Source: Rhizobium sp. Root1334 (lineage in GTDB: Bacteria; Pseudomonadota; Alphaproteobacteria; Rhizobiales; Rhizobiaceae). Taken from it: a DNA stretch of 64,000 nucleotides. The notes below the pieces were generated by a model. That model saw nothing but the letters and a program-made list of their open reading frames with translations, was not told the DNA's origin and did no database searches. Location: the NCBI RefSeq assembly GCF_001426665.1, contig NZ_LMEY01000031.1, positions 1,964 through 65,963 of the forward strand, written 5' to 3'. The translations under genes were made by a program, and so were the position numbers. This document shows positions 1 through 10,814 of the stretch, in pieces; within the stretch, counting starts at the first letter, position 1; each line of letters begins with the position of its first letter.

Positions 1-759
1 CCGCGAAAAGGAATTCTCCCCATCCTTCAGGCCGATGATCGCGCCGTTATACACCCAGTCGGGAAGCGGCGGCTGGCGGCCGAAACGGTCTGACAACACC
101 TCGAGCAGTTCGACGAATGTCGGCGCGGCGAAAAGCTCGATTCGCTCGGGGATCGCCCATATCTCAATCTCGTGAAAGGTCTTGCGGCGGAAATCGAAGA
201 CGGAATAGGCCGACGTCTCCACATGCAGCGCGTAGAGCGCCGAGGAAACATAGGTCGGCTGCGGATAGTTCGTGTTGAAATAATCGCCGCCCGCCCTGTC
301 CTTGACGTTCGACTTGAAGGTGATCTCGCTTGTCCGGTCTCGACCGACGCCGGGTTCGGAGGTCCACATCGGGAAACGGCGGCCACGCATGTCGAGATAG
401 GACATCTGCTCGCCGCCGCCCCAGACATGTTCGTCCTGATCCGCCACGACGCGAATCCAGAGCCGGTTCAACGATGCATCAAGCGCCTCGAGGCCGATGG
501 TGCCCGCGTCCACGATCAGCACGAGACACGGCGGCCGGCCCGGCGCATCCGACAGGAATACCCGGTTGCCTTCTATCTCGGCATGGGCAAGCGAGCGGCG
601 CTCGACGACATAGTCCTCGATTTCGAAATTGCCGCGATACATCTCCATGCGTTCCTCGCCATGACCAGCAAAGATCGCAGGCGCTAAGGCGCTATGATCG
701 AGAATTGTCCGGCCGCCGAAAGAGAGCGTGAAGCCGGTTTCCGTCTGTTCGAGTTTCAT
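1..759 (-). CDS. yihQ: Sulfoquinovosidase (GH31), 3' end outside the window
   Basis: This is the first 253 residues of a GH31 enzyme that hydrolyses sulfoquinovosyl glycerol or other sulfoquinovosides to free sulfoquinovose (SQ). The N-terminal beta-sandwich reads closely like E. coli YihQ: an opening MKLEQTETGFTLSFGGR, then GGGEQMSYLDMRGRRFP, then MWTSEPGVGR and AGGDYFNTNYPQPTYVS. The catalytic Asp pair and the sulfonate-binding residues lie beyond the edge, so substrate choice is inferred from this N-terminal similarity and from the neighbours. It is the last visible gene of the sulfo-ED operon. An in-frame ATG at 783, two bases past the SDR stop, would add eight residues and cannot be excluded; 759 was chosen because a weak purine-rich site precedes it and the protein then begins like YihQ. 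Confidence 0.85.
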   Translation of the reverse strand, partial: MKLEQTETGFTLSFGGRTILDHSALAPAIFAGHGEERMEMYRGNFEIEDYVVERRSLAHAEIEGNRVFLSDAPGRPPCLVLIVDAGTIGLEALDASLNRLWIRVVADQDEHVWGGGEQMSYLDMRGRRFPMWTSEPGVGRDRTSEITFKSNVKDRAGGDYFNTNYPQPTYVSSALYALHVETSAYSVFDFRRKTFHEIEIWAIPERIELFAAPTFVELLEVLSDRFGRQPPLPDWVYNGAIIGLKDGENSFSR

Positions 760-785
760 CGTAATTTCTTTCACGTCTTGCATGT

Positions 786-1550
786 TCAATTCTGGGTGAG
801 ACCGGCATCGACGACGAAGTTCGCGCCGGTGCAGCCACAGCTTTCGTCGGAGCCGAGAAACAGCGCCATACGCGCCACATGGCTTGCATCCAGCCTGAAT
901 TTCAACGCCTGCAGATCGATGAACTGCTGGTTCTGCTCCGGCGAGGTCCACAGTTTCAGCTGCCGCTCGGTGACGACAGCGCCGGGCACGATGCAGTTGA
1001 CCCTTATTCCGGAGGGGCCGAGTTCGCGGGCAAGCGTCTTCGTCATGCCGTTGATGGCAGCCTTGGCGGTGGTATAGCCGACCATGCCCGGACGCCCGCG
1101 CATCCAGGAAATCGAACCGAGCATGATGACCGACCCCGCTCCATTCTCCGCCATGCGCGGGCTGACGGCCTGCGTGGCGAAGAACTGGTGATCGAGATTG
1201 AGCGACAGCGCCCTGCGCCAGCTGTCCGGTTCGACATCGGCCATCGCGTGACGATCGTCCTTGCCCGCATTATTGACGAGTGTGTCGATGCCGCCGCACG
1301 CCTGCTCTATCCCGGCGATGGCAACCCGCAAGGCTGCAATGTCGGTGATATCGCAGGCGGAAAAGGTGGCACCGGTTTCTGCGGCAACCCTTGCCCCTTC
1401 GACCGCATCGATATCGATGAAAGAGACATTCGCGCCCTGCGCCGAAAATGCCTTGACCATTTCCGCGCCGATCCCCGAAGCGCCACCGGTAATCAGCACG
1501 GCGCGGCCTTGAAGAGATGCATAGCGGACGGTGTCATAGGTGGCTGGCAT
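786..1550 (-). CDS. SDR-family sulfoquinovose 1-dehydrogenase
   Basis: Short-chain dehydrogenase of 254 residues, the usual length. The nucleotide-binding TGGASGIG is at 21-28, NNAG at 93-96, and the catalytic triad is Ser146, Tyr159 and Lys163. In the sulfo-Entner-Doudoroff pathway (described in Pseudomonas putida SQ1) an SDR of this kind oxidises SQ to 6-deoxy-6-sulfogluconolactone with NAD+. The substrate is assigned from context: the gene lies between a sulfoquinovosidase and an SMP-30 lactonase in one operon, three bases from the latter. Taken alone the sequence only supports an SDR acting on a sugar or polyol. Confidence 0.8.
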   Translation of the reverse strand: MPATYDTVRYASLQGRAVLITGGASGIGAEMVKAFSAQGANVSFIDIDAVEGARVAAETGATFSACDITDIAALRVAIAGIEQACGGIDTLVNNAGKDDRHAMADVEPDSWRRALSLNLDHQFFATQAVSPRMAENGAGSVIMLGSISWMRGRPGMVGYTTAKAAINGMTKTLARELGPSGIRVNCIVPGAVVTERQLKLWTSPEQNQQFIDLQALKFRLDASHVARMALFLGSDESCGCTGANFVVDAGLTQN

Positions 1551-1553
1551 GGA

Positions 1554-2438
1554 TCAGACTTCCGGATTGAAAAGAGGTTTTGACAGCCCCGCAACGTCGG
1601 TGCGCATGGCAAAGAGACCGCCGGACAGCGGGAATGCTTGAAGCTCTGCCTCGGAGCGGCCGACGCTGGCGCTGGTGCAATAGAGCGTGCACATGTCGGC
1701 ACCGCCGAAGCTGACCATTGTCGGGCATTTGACGGGCAGCGGATATTCGGCCAGCAGCGCGCCGTCCGGGCTGTAGCGCTGCACCCGTCCGCCCTCGAAC
1801 AGCGCCGTCCAGTAGCAGCCGTCGAGATCGATCGCACCGCCATCCGGGCGGCCCCTGTCCGTTTCGCTGCCGAAGCGGGCAAAGACCTGCCGGTTGGACG
1901 TGGTGCCGGTTTCAGGCGCGTAATCGTAGGTGTAGAGCGTGTAGCGGAGTGTGTCTGCGTGATAGAGCCGCCGGCCATCCGGCGAGAAAGCGAGGCCGTT
2001 CGAGGTCAGCAGACCATCGGCCAGTTGCGCCAATCCGTTGCGGTCATACCGGTAAAGTCCGGCAATGCCTTTTTCGCGGCTTTCATCCACGGTTCCCGCA
2101 ATGAATCGGCCCATCGGATCGACCATGCCGTCGTTGAAGCGGCTGATCGCCTGGTCCTCGGGATTGTCGGCCAGCTTGCGAACCGGCTTGCCATCCGCAT
2201 CGATCAGCCAGATCCCCGATCGCAAGCCCGCCACGAAACCGCCCGCTGGAACAAGTCCGATGCAGCCGACTTCTTCCGAAAGCTCAAGCGCCGTCAAGCC
2301 GCCGGCCTCCGGATCGAAACGATGAATGCAGCAGCGCTTGATATCGACGAAATACAGCACCTGCTCGGCCACCGACCACAAGGGGCATTCGCCGAGAGAC
2401 GTCTTTGCGTCGAGAACGAGATCGAAGCCGGTTTGCAA
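1554..2438 (-). CDS. SMP-30/gluconolactonase-type 6-deoxy-6-sulfogluconolactonase
   Basis: A 294-residue six-bladed propeller of the SMP-30/Cgr1 family. Family metal and substrate positions are visible: the Glu of LGECPLW near residue 17, Asn in RFNDGMVDP, Asn in SNGLAFSPD and Asp in GRPDGGAID. Such enzymes hydrolyse aldonolactones. Here the expected substrate is the sulfogluconolactone made by the adjacent SDR, giving 6-deoxy-6-sulfogluconate for the dehydratase. It is tightly packed in the operon, with three bases to the SDR and ten to the aldolase. Confidence 0.82.
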   Translation of the reverse strand: MQTGFDLVLDAKTSLGECPLWSVAEQVLYFVDIKRCCIHRFDPEAGGLTALELSEEVGCIGLVPAGGFVAGLRSGIWLIDADGKPVRKLADNPEDQAISRFNDGMVDPMGRFIAGTVDESREKGIAGLYRYDRNGLAQLADGLLTSNGLAFSPDGRRLYHADTLRYTLYTYDYAPETGTTSNRQVFARFGSETDRGRPDGGAIDLDGCYWTALFEGGRVQRYSPDGALLAEYPLPVKCPTMVSFGGADMCTLYCTSASVGRSEAELQAFPLSGGLFAMRTDVAGLSKPLFNPEV

Positions 2439-2448
2439 GACAGTGTCC

Positions 2449-3252
2449 TCAATAGGCAGCGGCTGGTGCCGCGACAGGAGCCGCCTGGCCCTTCAGCACG
2501 CCGAGCCAATCGCTGGCGCGGCCGGTCATCATGGCGATATCGGAAGCGATGGCCGCGAAATCATAGCCATAGTCGAGGAAGCGCTTCACCATGTCGGGAT
2601 TGGGACCGACGATGCCGACCGGCTTGCCGGCCGCATGCGCGTCCTTCGCCGCCTTCTCGATCAGGGACTGGACTTCCGGGTGGGCGATGTTGCCGATGTG
2701 GCCCATGGCGGCTGACAGGTCGCCCGGACCGACGAACAGCGCGTCTATGCCATCGACAGCCGCGATCTGCGGCAGCCGCTCGATCGCCTCCGGCGTTTCG
2801 AGCTGTACGATGGTGCAAACCTCGCCATTGGCTTTTTTCAGGTAGTCCGGGATGGTGCCGAACTTCGAACCGCGATGGATCGCCGCCACGCCACGTATGC
2901 CCTCTGGCGGATAGCGGGTATAGGACGCGGCGGCGCGGGCCTCTTCCGCCGTCTGGACGAAGGGCAGCATGACGGTGCGCGCGCCGGCATCCAACACGCG
3001 CTTGACCAATACCTGGTCATTCCAGGCGAGCCGCACGACAGCCTCCGCCGGCGTGCAGCCGATGGCGCGCAGGATGCCAGCGACGTCCGAGACCTCGACC
3101 GGCACATGTTCCATATCGACGACGAGGAAATCGAACCCGGCATAGCCGAGCGCCTCCGCCGTTGAGGGTGCCGCCGCCATCAACCAGGTGCCGAGCGGTG
3201 TTGCCCGGTCCTTTTCGGCAAGCCATGCCTTGAAATGGTTGGTCAGGCTCAT
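2449..3252 (-). CDS. HpcH/HpaI-family aldolase, probable KDSG aldolase
   Basis: Class II HpcH/HpaI aldolase of 267 residues. It has the TIM-barrel signatures VQLETPEAIE (Glu, metal and pyruvate site) and FVGPGDLSAAMG (Asp, metal site), and the C-terminal region is complete. In sulfo-ED it would split 2-keto-3,6-dideoxy-6-sulfogluconate into pyruvate and 3-sulfolactaldehyde. The family also cleaves other 2-keto-3-deoxy acids, so the substrate rests on the operon. The sulfolactaldehyde dehydrogenase or reductase expected next in the pathway is not in this window and may lie past position 1. Confidence 0.8.
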   Translation of the reverse strand: MSLTNHFKAWLAEKDRATPLGTWLMAAAPSTAEALGYAGFDFLVVDMEHVPVEVSDVAGILRAIGCTPAEAVVRLAWNDQVLVKRVLDAGARTVMLPFVQTAEEARAAASYTRYPPEGIRGVAAIHRGSKFGTIPDYLKKANGEVCTIVQLETPEAIERLPQIAAVDGIDALFVGPGDLSAAMGHIGNIAHPEVQSLIEKAAKDAHAAGKPVGIVGPNPDMVKRFLDYGYDFAAIASDIAMMTGRASDWLGVLKGQAAPVAAPAAAY

Positions 3253-3262
3253 GGTCGTCTCC

Positions 3263-5008
3263 TCAATAGATCGCGGGATCGGGCACGACGGCCGTTCCGC
3301 TCAGAAAATCGAAATCGCAGCCCTGATCGGCCTGGCTGACATGGCTCTGGTAAAGCGCCGCAAAGGACCGCTGGTAGACCGGCGGGGCGGGTTTCCACTC
3401 CGTACGCCGGCGGGCGATTTCCGCCTCATCGACCTTCATGTTGATCGTCCCGGCCGTCACGTCGAGTTCGATCAGGTCGCCGGTCTTGAGCAGCGCCAGC
3501 GGTCCACCGATGGCAGCTTCGGGAGAGACGTGCAGGATGCAGGTACCGTAATGCGTGCCGCTCATGCGGCCGTCGCAGATGCGCACCATGTCGCGGACAC
3601 CCTGCTTCAAGAGCTTCTTGGGGATTGGTAGATTGCCCCATTCCGGCATGCCCGGCGCGCCGACCGGGCCGGCATTACGCAGCACGATCACCGTATCCTC
3701 GGTGACATCCAGATCGGGATCGTCCAGAGTTTTGTTCATGACGCCGGGATTATCGAAGACGATCGCCGGGCCGACATGCTTGAGGAATTTCGGATTGGCC
3801 GCTGAGGACTTCATCACCGCACCGTTCGGCGCCAGATTGCCGCGGAGCACTTCGAGCGTCTTGCCACGCGACAGCGGCACCACCGGATTGTCCTCGCCAC
3901 GAATGACATCGTCGTTCCAGCAGTCGGCCCCGGCGATGTTTTCGCCAAGGTTTTTGCCGTTCACGGTCGGTCGCGACAGATCGAGCTGATGGGAAAACTT
4001 CTTCAGCAGCGCCAGAAGGCCGCCGGCGAAGTAGAAATCCTCCATCAGATATTCGCCCGACGGAAAGACATTGACAGCGACTGGCACCTTGCCGGCCATC
4101 GCCGACATGTCGTCCAGCGTCAGGTCAACCCCGGCCCGGCGTGCCATGGCGACCAGATGCACGGCCGCGTTGGTTGAGCCGCCGAGCGCCATATAGGCAA
4201 CAAGGCCATTCTGGAAGCTGGCCTTGTCGAGGATGTCTGACGGCTTCAAATCCTCCCAGACCATCTCAACGATGCGCACGCCGCACGCAGACGCCATGCG
4301 CGGATGGCCGGAATCGGTCGCCGGGATCGAGGACGCGCCCGGCAAGGTCAGCCCCATCGCATCGACGATAGACGTCATGGTCGAGGCCGTGCCGATGGTG
4401 TTGCAGGTGCCGGCCGACCGCGTCATCCGGCTTTCGAGATCGACCCAGTCATCCTGCGTGATATTGCCGGCGCGAAGCTCGTCCCAGTATTTCTTGGTGT
4501 GGGTGCCGGCGCCGGTCTTCATGCCGCGCCACTGGCCATTCGACATCGGCCCCGCCGGACAATAGATAACTGGAATATCCATGGAGATCGCGCCCATCAG
4601 GAGCGCCGGCGTCGACTTGTCGCACCCGCCGAGCAGCACCGCGCCATCGACCGGATGCGAGCGCAAAAGCTCCTCGCATTCCATCGCCAAAAAATTGCGG
4701 TAGAGCATTGTCGTCGGCTTGACCATGACTTCGCCGACCGACAGCGCCGGCATCTCGACGGGATAGCCACCCGCTTGCCAAACGCCGCGTTTCACCGCCT
4801 CCGCCCGGTCGCGCAAATGCGCATGGCAGGGGCTCATCTCGCTCCAGGTGTTGATGATACCGATCACTGGCCGGCCCATGAACTCGTCGCGGCGCATGCC
4901 CATCTGCTGCGTCCGCTGCCTGTGGGCAAAGCCGCGCATGTCGTCCGAGGCAAACCAGCGCTGGCTGCGCAGTTCCGAAAGATCGCGTCTTTTCTTCACG
5001 TCGCTCAT
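3263..5008 (-). CDS. IlvD/Edd-family dehydratase, probable 6-deoxy-6-sulfogluconate dehydratase
   Basis: Iron-sulfur dehydratase of 581 residues in the IlvD/Edd superfamily. The three cluster cysteines are Cys61 (SPCHAHL), Cys129 (GGCDKSTPA) and Cys202 (GTCNTIGTAST), and the C-terminal DGRMSGTHYG motif is intact. It should dehydrate 6-deoxy-6-sulfogluconate to the 2-keto-3-deoxy acid split by the adjacent aldolase. The start at 5008 is chosen because its ATG overlaps the TGA of the upstream permease (ATGA), indicating translational coupling. The longer reading frame up to 5218 lies inside the permease gene. Confidence 0.85.
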   Translation of the reverse strand: MSDVKKRRDLSELRSQRWFASDDMRGFAHRQRTQQMGMRRDEFMGRPVIGIINTWSEMSPCHAHLRDRAEAVKRGVWQAGGYPVEMPALSVGEVMVKPTTMLYRNFLAMECEELLRSHPVDGAVLLGGCDKSTPALLMGAISMDIPVIYCPAGPMSNGQWRGMKTGAGTHTKKYWDELRAGNITQDDWVDLESRMTRSAGTCNTIGTASTMTSIVDAMGLTLPGASSIPATDSGHPRMASACGVRIVEMVWEDLKPSDILDKASFQNGLVAYMALGGSTNAAVHLVAMARRAGVDLTLDDMSAMAGKVPVAVNVFPSGEYLMEDFYFAGGLLALLKKFSHQLDLSRPTVNGKNLGENIAGADCWNDDVIRGEDNPVVPLSRGKTLEVLRGNLAPNGAVMKSSAANPKFLKHVGPAIVFDNPGVMNKTLDDPDLDVTEDTVIVLRNAGPVGAPGMPEWGNLPIPKKLLKQGVRDMVRICDGRMSGTHYGTCILHVSPEAAIGGPLALLKTGDLIELDVTAGTINMKVDEAEIARRRTEWKPAPPVYQRSFAALYQSHVSQADQGCDFDFLSGTAVVPDPAIY

Positions 5009-5859
5009 CCCTTGATGCCGCCCGCGGTCAGGCCGGAGACGACGCGCTCCTGGAAGATGACAATGAGGATGGCCACCGGTACGATGCCGACGACCAGCGC
5101 TGCAGAGATCACCGGCCAGGGGAAGGCGAACTCGCCCTGATAGAGCTGGATGCCGACCGGCAGAGTGCGCAGCGATGGATTGGAATTGAAGGACAGTGCC
5201 AGCAGGAATTCGTCCCACGCGTTGACGAATGCAAGTATCCCCGCCGTGAACACGCCCGGCGCACAGAGCGGCACCACCACCTTGAACAGCGCTCCCATGC
5301 GCGTACAGCCGTCGATCATCGCGGCATTCTCCAGATCGCGCGGAATGCCCTCGAAGAAGGAGACCAGCATCAGCGTGCAGACGGGCAGGCTCAGCACCGT
5401 GTAGGGCAGGATCAGCGCCGTCCAGCTATTCAAAAGATTGAGCGTCCGCATGATTTCGAACAGCGGCACCAGCAGCGTCACCAGCGGAAATGTCGAGACC
5501 GCGATGATTAGCGACAGGATTAGGCCGCGATAGGTCAGGTTGAGCCGGGCGAGCGCATAGGCTGCCAGCACCGAAACGAGCAGCGTCAGCGCGGTCGAAA
5601 GCAGCGCCACCATGAAGCTGTTGAACAGGAAAACATGCAACGGCTGGTCGGAAAAGGCCTGCACATAGTTCTGCACGGTAGGCGCGTGTGGAATCCAGGT
5701 GATCGGCTTGGCGGTCAGCTCGGCCTCGGTCTTCAGCGAGGTGAACAGGATCCAGAGCGCCGGGAACATGCCGTTCACCAGAAGGATGCCGGCGGCGATG
5801 AACCGCAGCGGCTTGCCGGACAGGAAGGATGTCGAACCGGGGGCGGTTAGCGTGCTCAT
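5005..5859 (-). CDS. ABC sugar permease, MalG type (SQ/SQ-glycoside uptake)
   Basis: Inner-membrane permease of 284 residues in the MalG/UgpE class, with about six hydrophobic segments. The EAA loop with AAMIDGCTRMGALFKVVVPLC is toward the C terminus. It pairs with the MalF-type permease just upstream (five bases apart), the binding protein and the ATPase. The start at 5859 has an AAGGAG ribosome site; the longer frame to 5910 would run into the neighbouring gene. The cargo is inferred to be SQ or sulfoquinovosyl glycerol from the catabolic genes that follow. Confidence 0.85.
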   Translation of the reverse strand: MSTLTAPGSTSFLSGKPLRFIAAGILLVNGMFPALWILFTSLKTEAELTAKPITWIPHAPTVQNYVQAFSDQPLHVFLFNSFMVALLSTALTLLVSVLAAYALARLNLTYRGLILSLIIAVSTFPLVTLLVPLFEIMRTLNLLNSWTALILPYTVLSLPVCTLMLVSFFEGIPRDLENAAMIDGCTRMGALFKVVVPLCAPGVFTAGILAFVNAWDEFLLALSFNSNPSLRTLPVGIQLYQGEFAFPWPVISAALVVGIVPVAILIVIFQERVVSGLTAGGIKG

Positions 5860-5864
5860 GGTGA

Positions 5865-6800
5865 TTACTCCTTGGTCCGGATCATGCGGAGGTAGACCGC
5901 CGTCACGCACATCGACAGCGCGAACATGACGACGGCGAGCGCAGATCCGTAGCCGAGATCGAGGAAGGACACAGTGTTCTGGTGGATGTACATGGCAAGC
6001 GTCGAGGTGGACGTGCCCGGCCCGCCACCCGTCATCATGTAAGGAATGTCGAAGGTCTGCAGAGCGGTGATGGTGCGGAAGATCAGTGCAACGACGATCG
6101 ACGGTTTCAGCAGCGGCAGCGTGATTTCGAAAAACTGCCGCAGACGCCCGGCGCCGTCCACGTCCGCTGCTTCATAGAGCGAGCGCGGGATGGTTTGCAG
6201 GCCCGCAAGGATGATCAGCGCCATGAAGGACGACGTTTTCCAGATGATGGTCAGACAGATGGCGGCGAAGGCCCAGTTCGGCGAGTTGAACCAGATGATG
6301 CCTTCAAACCCGAAACGGTTCAGCACGTCGTTGACGACGCCATATTCCGAATGGAAGAACCAGGCGAAGATCAGGCCGGCGAAGGACAGCGGCAGCGCCC
6401 AGGGGATCAGCAGCGACAGGCGCACTGGCCACTGCATCGCAAACGGAAGGTTCGCCATCAGCGCGAGGCCGAGCCCGACCAGCAGGGCACCGGGAACGGT
6501 GATCAGGGTGATCAGAACCGTATTCCACGTGGTTTCCCAAAACACCGGATCGTCGATCATCAACCGGTAGTTCTCCAGCCCGACGAATTCGGCAGGAAGG
6601 CCAGAGGTGAGCGAGAGGTTGAAGACGCTGGTATAGGCCAGCCGGCAGACGGGATAGACGATGATCAGCGCCAGAAGGATCGCGGCCGGCGCCAGAAGCA
6701 GCACGGCCAGCGAACGGTCGCTGAGATCAAGCCAGCGTGTCCAGCCCGCGGGTGGGGCTTCCCCTATGTCCGTTGCCTTGAATGTGGTTGTCGTCGCCAT
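5865..6800 (-). CDS. ABC sugar permease, MalF type (SQ/SQ-glycoside uptake)
   Basis: Permease of 311 residues with an N-terminal cytoplasmic stretch, a first membrane segment near [19 protein letters not shown], and an EAA loop reading [21 protein letters not shown]. It forms the heterodimeric channel with the MalG-type partner downstream. The ATG at 6800 was chosen because the protein then begins like others of the family; the frame to 6929 extends into the spacer that carries a hairpin. It lies in one operon with the binding protein upstream and the dehydratase gene after the second permease. Confidence 0.85.
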   Translation of the reverse strand: MATTTTFKATDIGEAPPAGWTRWLDLSDRSLAVLLLAPAAILLALIIVYPVCRLAYTSVFNLSLTSGLPAEFVGLENYRLMIDDPVFWETTWNTVLITLITVPGALLVGLGLALMANLPFAMQWPVRLSLLIPWALPLSFAGLIFAWFFHSEYGVVNDVLNRFGFEGIIWFNSPNWAFAAICLTIIWKTSSFMALIILAGLQTIPRSLYEAADVDGAGRLRQFFEITLPLLKPSIVVALIFRTITALQTFDIPYMMTGGGPGTSTSTLAMYIHQNTVSFLDLGYGSALAVVMFALSMCVTAVYLRMIRTKE

Positions 6801-6896
6801 GGTTTCGTTCCGAAGCGTTGAGAGGTCTGGACGGCAAGGCCCATGCCCCACCCCGGGCGACCGAATGGCCGCTCGTCCCGTCTCTTGAGAAGATCT

Positions 6897-6920
6897 CCCC
6901 TCTCGCAGCACAGGGAGGGG
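6897..6920 (-). promoter_or_regulatory. Intercistronic hairpin between binding-protein and permease genes
   Basis: CCCCTC at 6897-6902 pairs with GAGGGG at 6915-6920 around a 12-base loop, inside the 144-base spacer after the binding-protein stop. No U-tract follows. In many ABC operons such a stem stabilises the binding-protein mRNA or thins transcription of the permease genes. The role here is inferred. Confidence 0.35.
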
Positions 6921-6944
6921 ATGGAGCAAGGCGTTAAGGGCGCC

Positions 6945-9316
<2,372 letters not shown>

Positions 9317-9371
9317 TTCAACCTCCCGAAAACGGCAACCCATCCCGTGCCGATCGCTATTTCCTGCATCA

Positions 9372-9387
9372 ATAATAGCGCTACGAT
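9372..9387. promoter_or_regulatory. LacI-type operator O2, upstream of the SQ operon
   Basis: ATAATAGCGCTACGAT matches 14 of 16 positions of the perfect palindrome at 9551-9566. It sits 56 bases before the first gene of the SQ operon, where bound repressor would block its promoter. A second copy of the same sequence near the regulator gene supports it as a binding site. Confidence 0.7.
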
Positions 9388-9550
9388 TCTATTTTGGCAA
9401 GCAGGCTCCTGTAAAATCGCCTGCCCGGGCATTGGTGAATTGGGATCAAAGCTCTTGCTCAGCGGGAAAATCAAGTTACTTCAGTTAAATAGGTCATTTC
9501 CGGAAAGGAGGAATTGTCCGGTGGAAAACCATGCGCTATCATGCACATAG

Positions 9551-9566
9551 ATAATAGCGCTATTAT
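9551..9566. promoter_or_regulatory. LacI-type operator O1, perfect 16-bp palindrome
   Basis: ATAATAGCGCTATTAT is a perfect palindrome with the central CG step typical of LacI-family operators. It lies 16 bases before the regulator start, so it can give autorepression. Together with the site at 9372 it could support looping across the divergent promoters. Confidence 0.75.
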
Positions 9567-9581
9567 TAGACTGGAAAAATA

Positions 9582-10628
9582 GTGAACACCGGACGCTCCG
9601 TGAAACCGACGCGCAAACGCCGCAAGATGCAGCGTGTGACGATGATGGACGTTGCTGCGCGGGCTCAAACATCGCCCTCCACTGTCTCGCTCTACCTACG
9701 CAAGCCGGATGCGGTCTCGGCCTCGGCAAGCGAGGCGATCGCCAAGGCCATAGACGCGCTCAATTATGTCCCGAACCTGATGGCCGGCGGCCTTGCGGCC
9801 GCATCTTCCCGCGCCGTCAGCATCATCGTGCCTTCCGTGCGCAATGCCTTTTTTGCTGAAACCGTCGCCACCATGCAGGCGGAACTCGGCAAGGAAAGGC
9901 TGCAGGTCCTGCTCGGTCACACAGAATACAGCGAGCGCGAGGAGGAAAACCTCGTGCGCATGGCGCTCTCCTGGGCGCCCGCCGCGATCGTGCTGACGGG
10001 GCTTGCCCACAGCAGTGCCACCAGAAAGCTCTTGCGCGGAAGCAGTGTGCCGGTGGTGGAGATATGGGAGCTCGGCTCCGAGCCGATCGAGATGGCCGTC
10101 GGCTTTCACCACGAACAGGTTGGCCGCTCGGCGGCCGCGCACCTTGTTCAACGAAATCGCCGCAACCTCGTCTTTCTCGGCGCCCGCCTGCAGGAAGACA
10201 AAAGAGCGACGCATCGTGCCGAGGGGTTTGTGGAGGAGGCCCGCAAAACCTTGGGCGTCACCGCCGAAATCATCCAGCATCCCGCGCCGTCGAGCGCCGA
10301 AGTGGGCGCCATGCTTTTGGGTGAAACCATGCGGAAATTTCCGCAGGTGGATGGCATTGCCTGCTCCAACGACCATGTGGCGCTGGGCGTGATCTTCGAA
10401 TGCCAGCGGCTCGGGATCGATATTCCGGGACAGCTCTCGGTCGTCGGCTTCGGCGATCTCAGCTTCAGTGCCGCCTCCAATCCTTCGCTGACAACCATCC
10501 GCCCGCCGGGCGATCTGATCGGCACCGAGGCCGCGCGCCTGATCCTCGAACGCATCGCCCATGGCAGCGAAAGAACGCCCACGGTCATCGATACCCGCTT
10601 CACGCTGCTGCACCGTCAAAGCAGCTGA
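9582..10628 (+). CDS. LacI-family transcriptional regulator of the SQ locus
   Basis: DNA-binding regulator of up to 348 residues. The helix-turn-helix is VTMMDVAARAQTSPSTVSLY, followed by a hinge ending NYVPNLMAGGLA and a periplasmic-binding-like sensor domain. The GTG at 9582 has a GGAAAA stretch upstream; an ATG at 9627 would remove 15 basic residues and is an alternative. It is divergent from the SQ operon and flanked by two copies of one palindrome, so it probably represses both transcripts until SQ or a pathway intermediate binds. The effector is inferred. Confidence 0.82.
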   Translation: MNTGRSVKPTRKRRKMQRVTMMDVAARAQTSPSTVSLYLRKPDAVSASASEAIAKAIDALNYVPNLMAGGLAAASSRAVSIIVPSVRNAFFAETVATMQAELGKERLQVLLGHTEYSEREEENLVRMALSWAPAAIVLTGLAHSSATRKLLRGSSVPVVEIWELGSEPIEMAVGFHHEQVGRSAAAHLVQRNRRNLVFLGARLQEDKRATHRAEGFVEEARKTLGVTAEIIQHPAPSSAEVGAMLLGETMRKFPQVDGIACSNDHVALGVIFECQRLGIDIPGQLSVVGFGDLSFSAASNPSLTTIRPPGDLIGTEAARLILERIAHGSERTPTVIDTRFTLLHRQSS

Positions 10629-10688
10629 GCAAAGACAATCCACCCTGCCCTGCCATTCCGCTTCGAAAATTGATCTACGAAACGGGAG

Positions 10689-10706
10689 AACGGCAAAAGC
10701 GCCGTT
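10689..10706 (+). terminator. Weak hairpin after the LacI-type regulator gene
   Basis: AACGGC and GCCGTT pair around six bases, 61 bases past the regulator stop, and are followed by a pyrimidine-rich TCTTCC. This could end the regulator transcript and would leave the monooxygenase gene needing its own promoter in 10707-10814. The stem is short. Confidence 0.35.
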
Positions 10707-10814
10707 TCTTCCTTCGACAGGGAACGGCTGATAACCAGAGACGCATGCGCCGGACGCGAGCCGACAGAGAAATGGTGCGAGAAATCGCGCCGACGAGACC
10801 GGAGACACCCATTC

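Noticed and set aside
3263-5218. 651-residue version of the dehydratase
   Set aside because: The extra 70 residues lie antisense-free but wholly inside the upstream permease gene, and the ATGA overlap at 5005-5008 gives a proper start.
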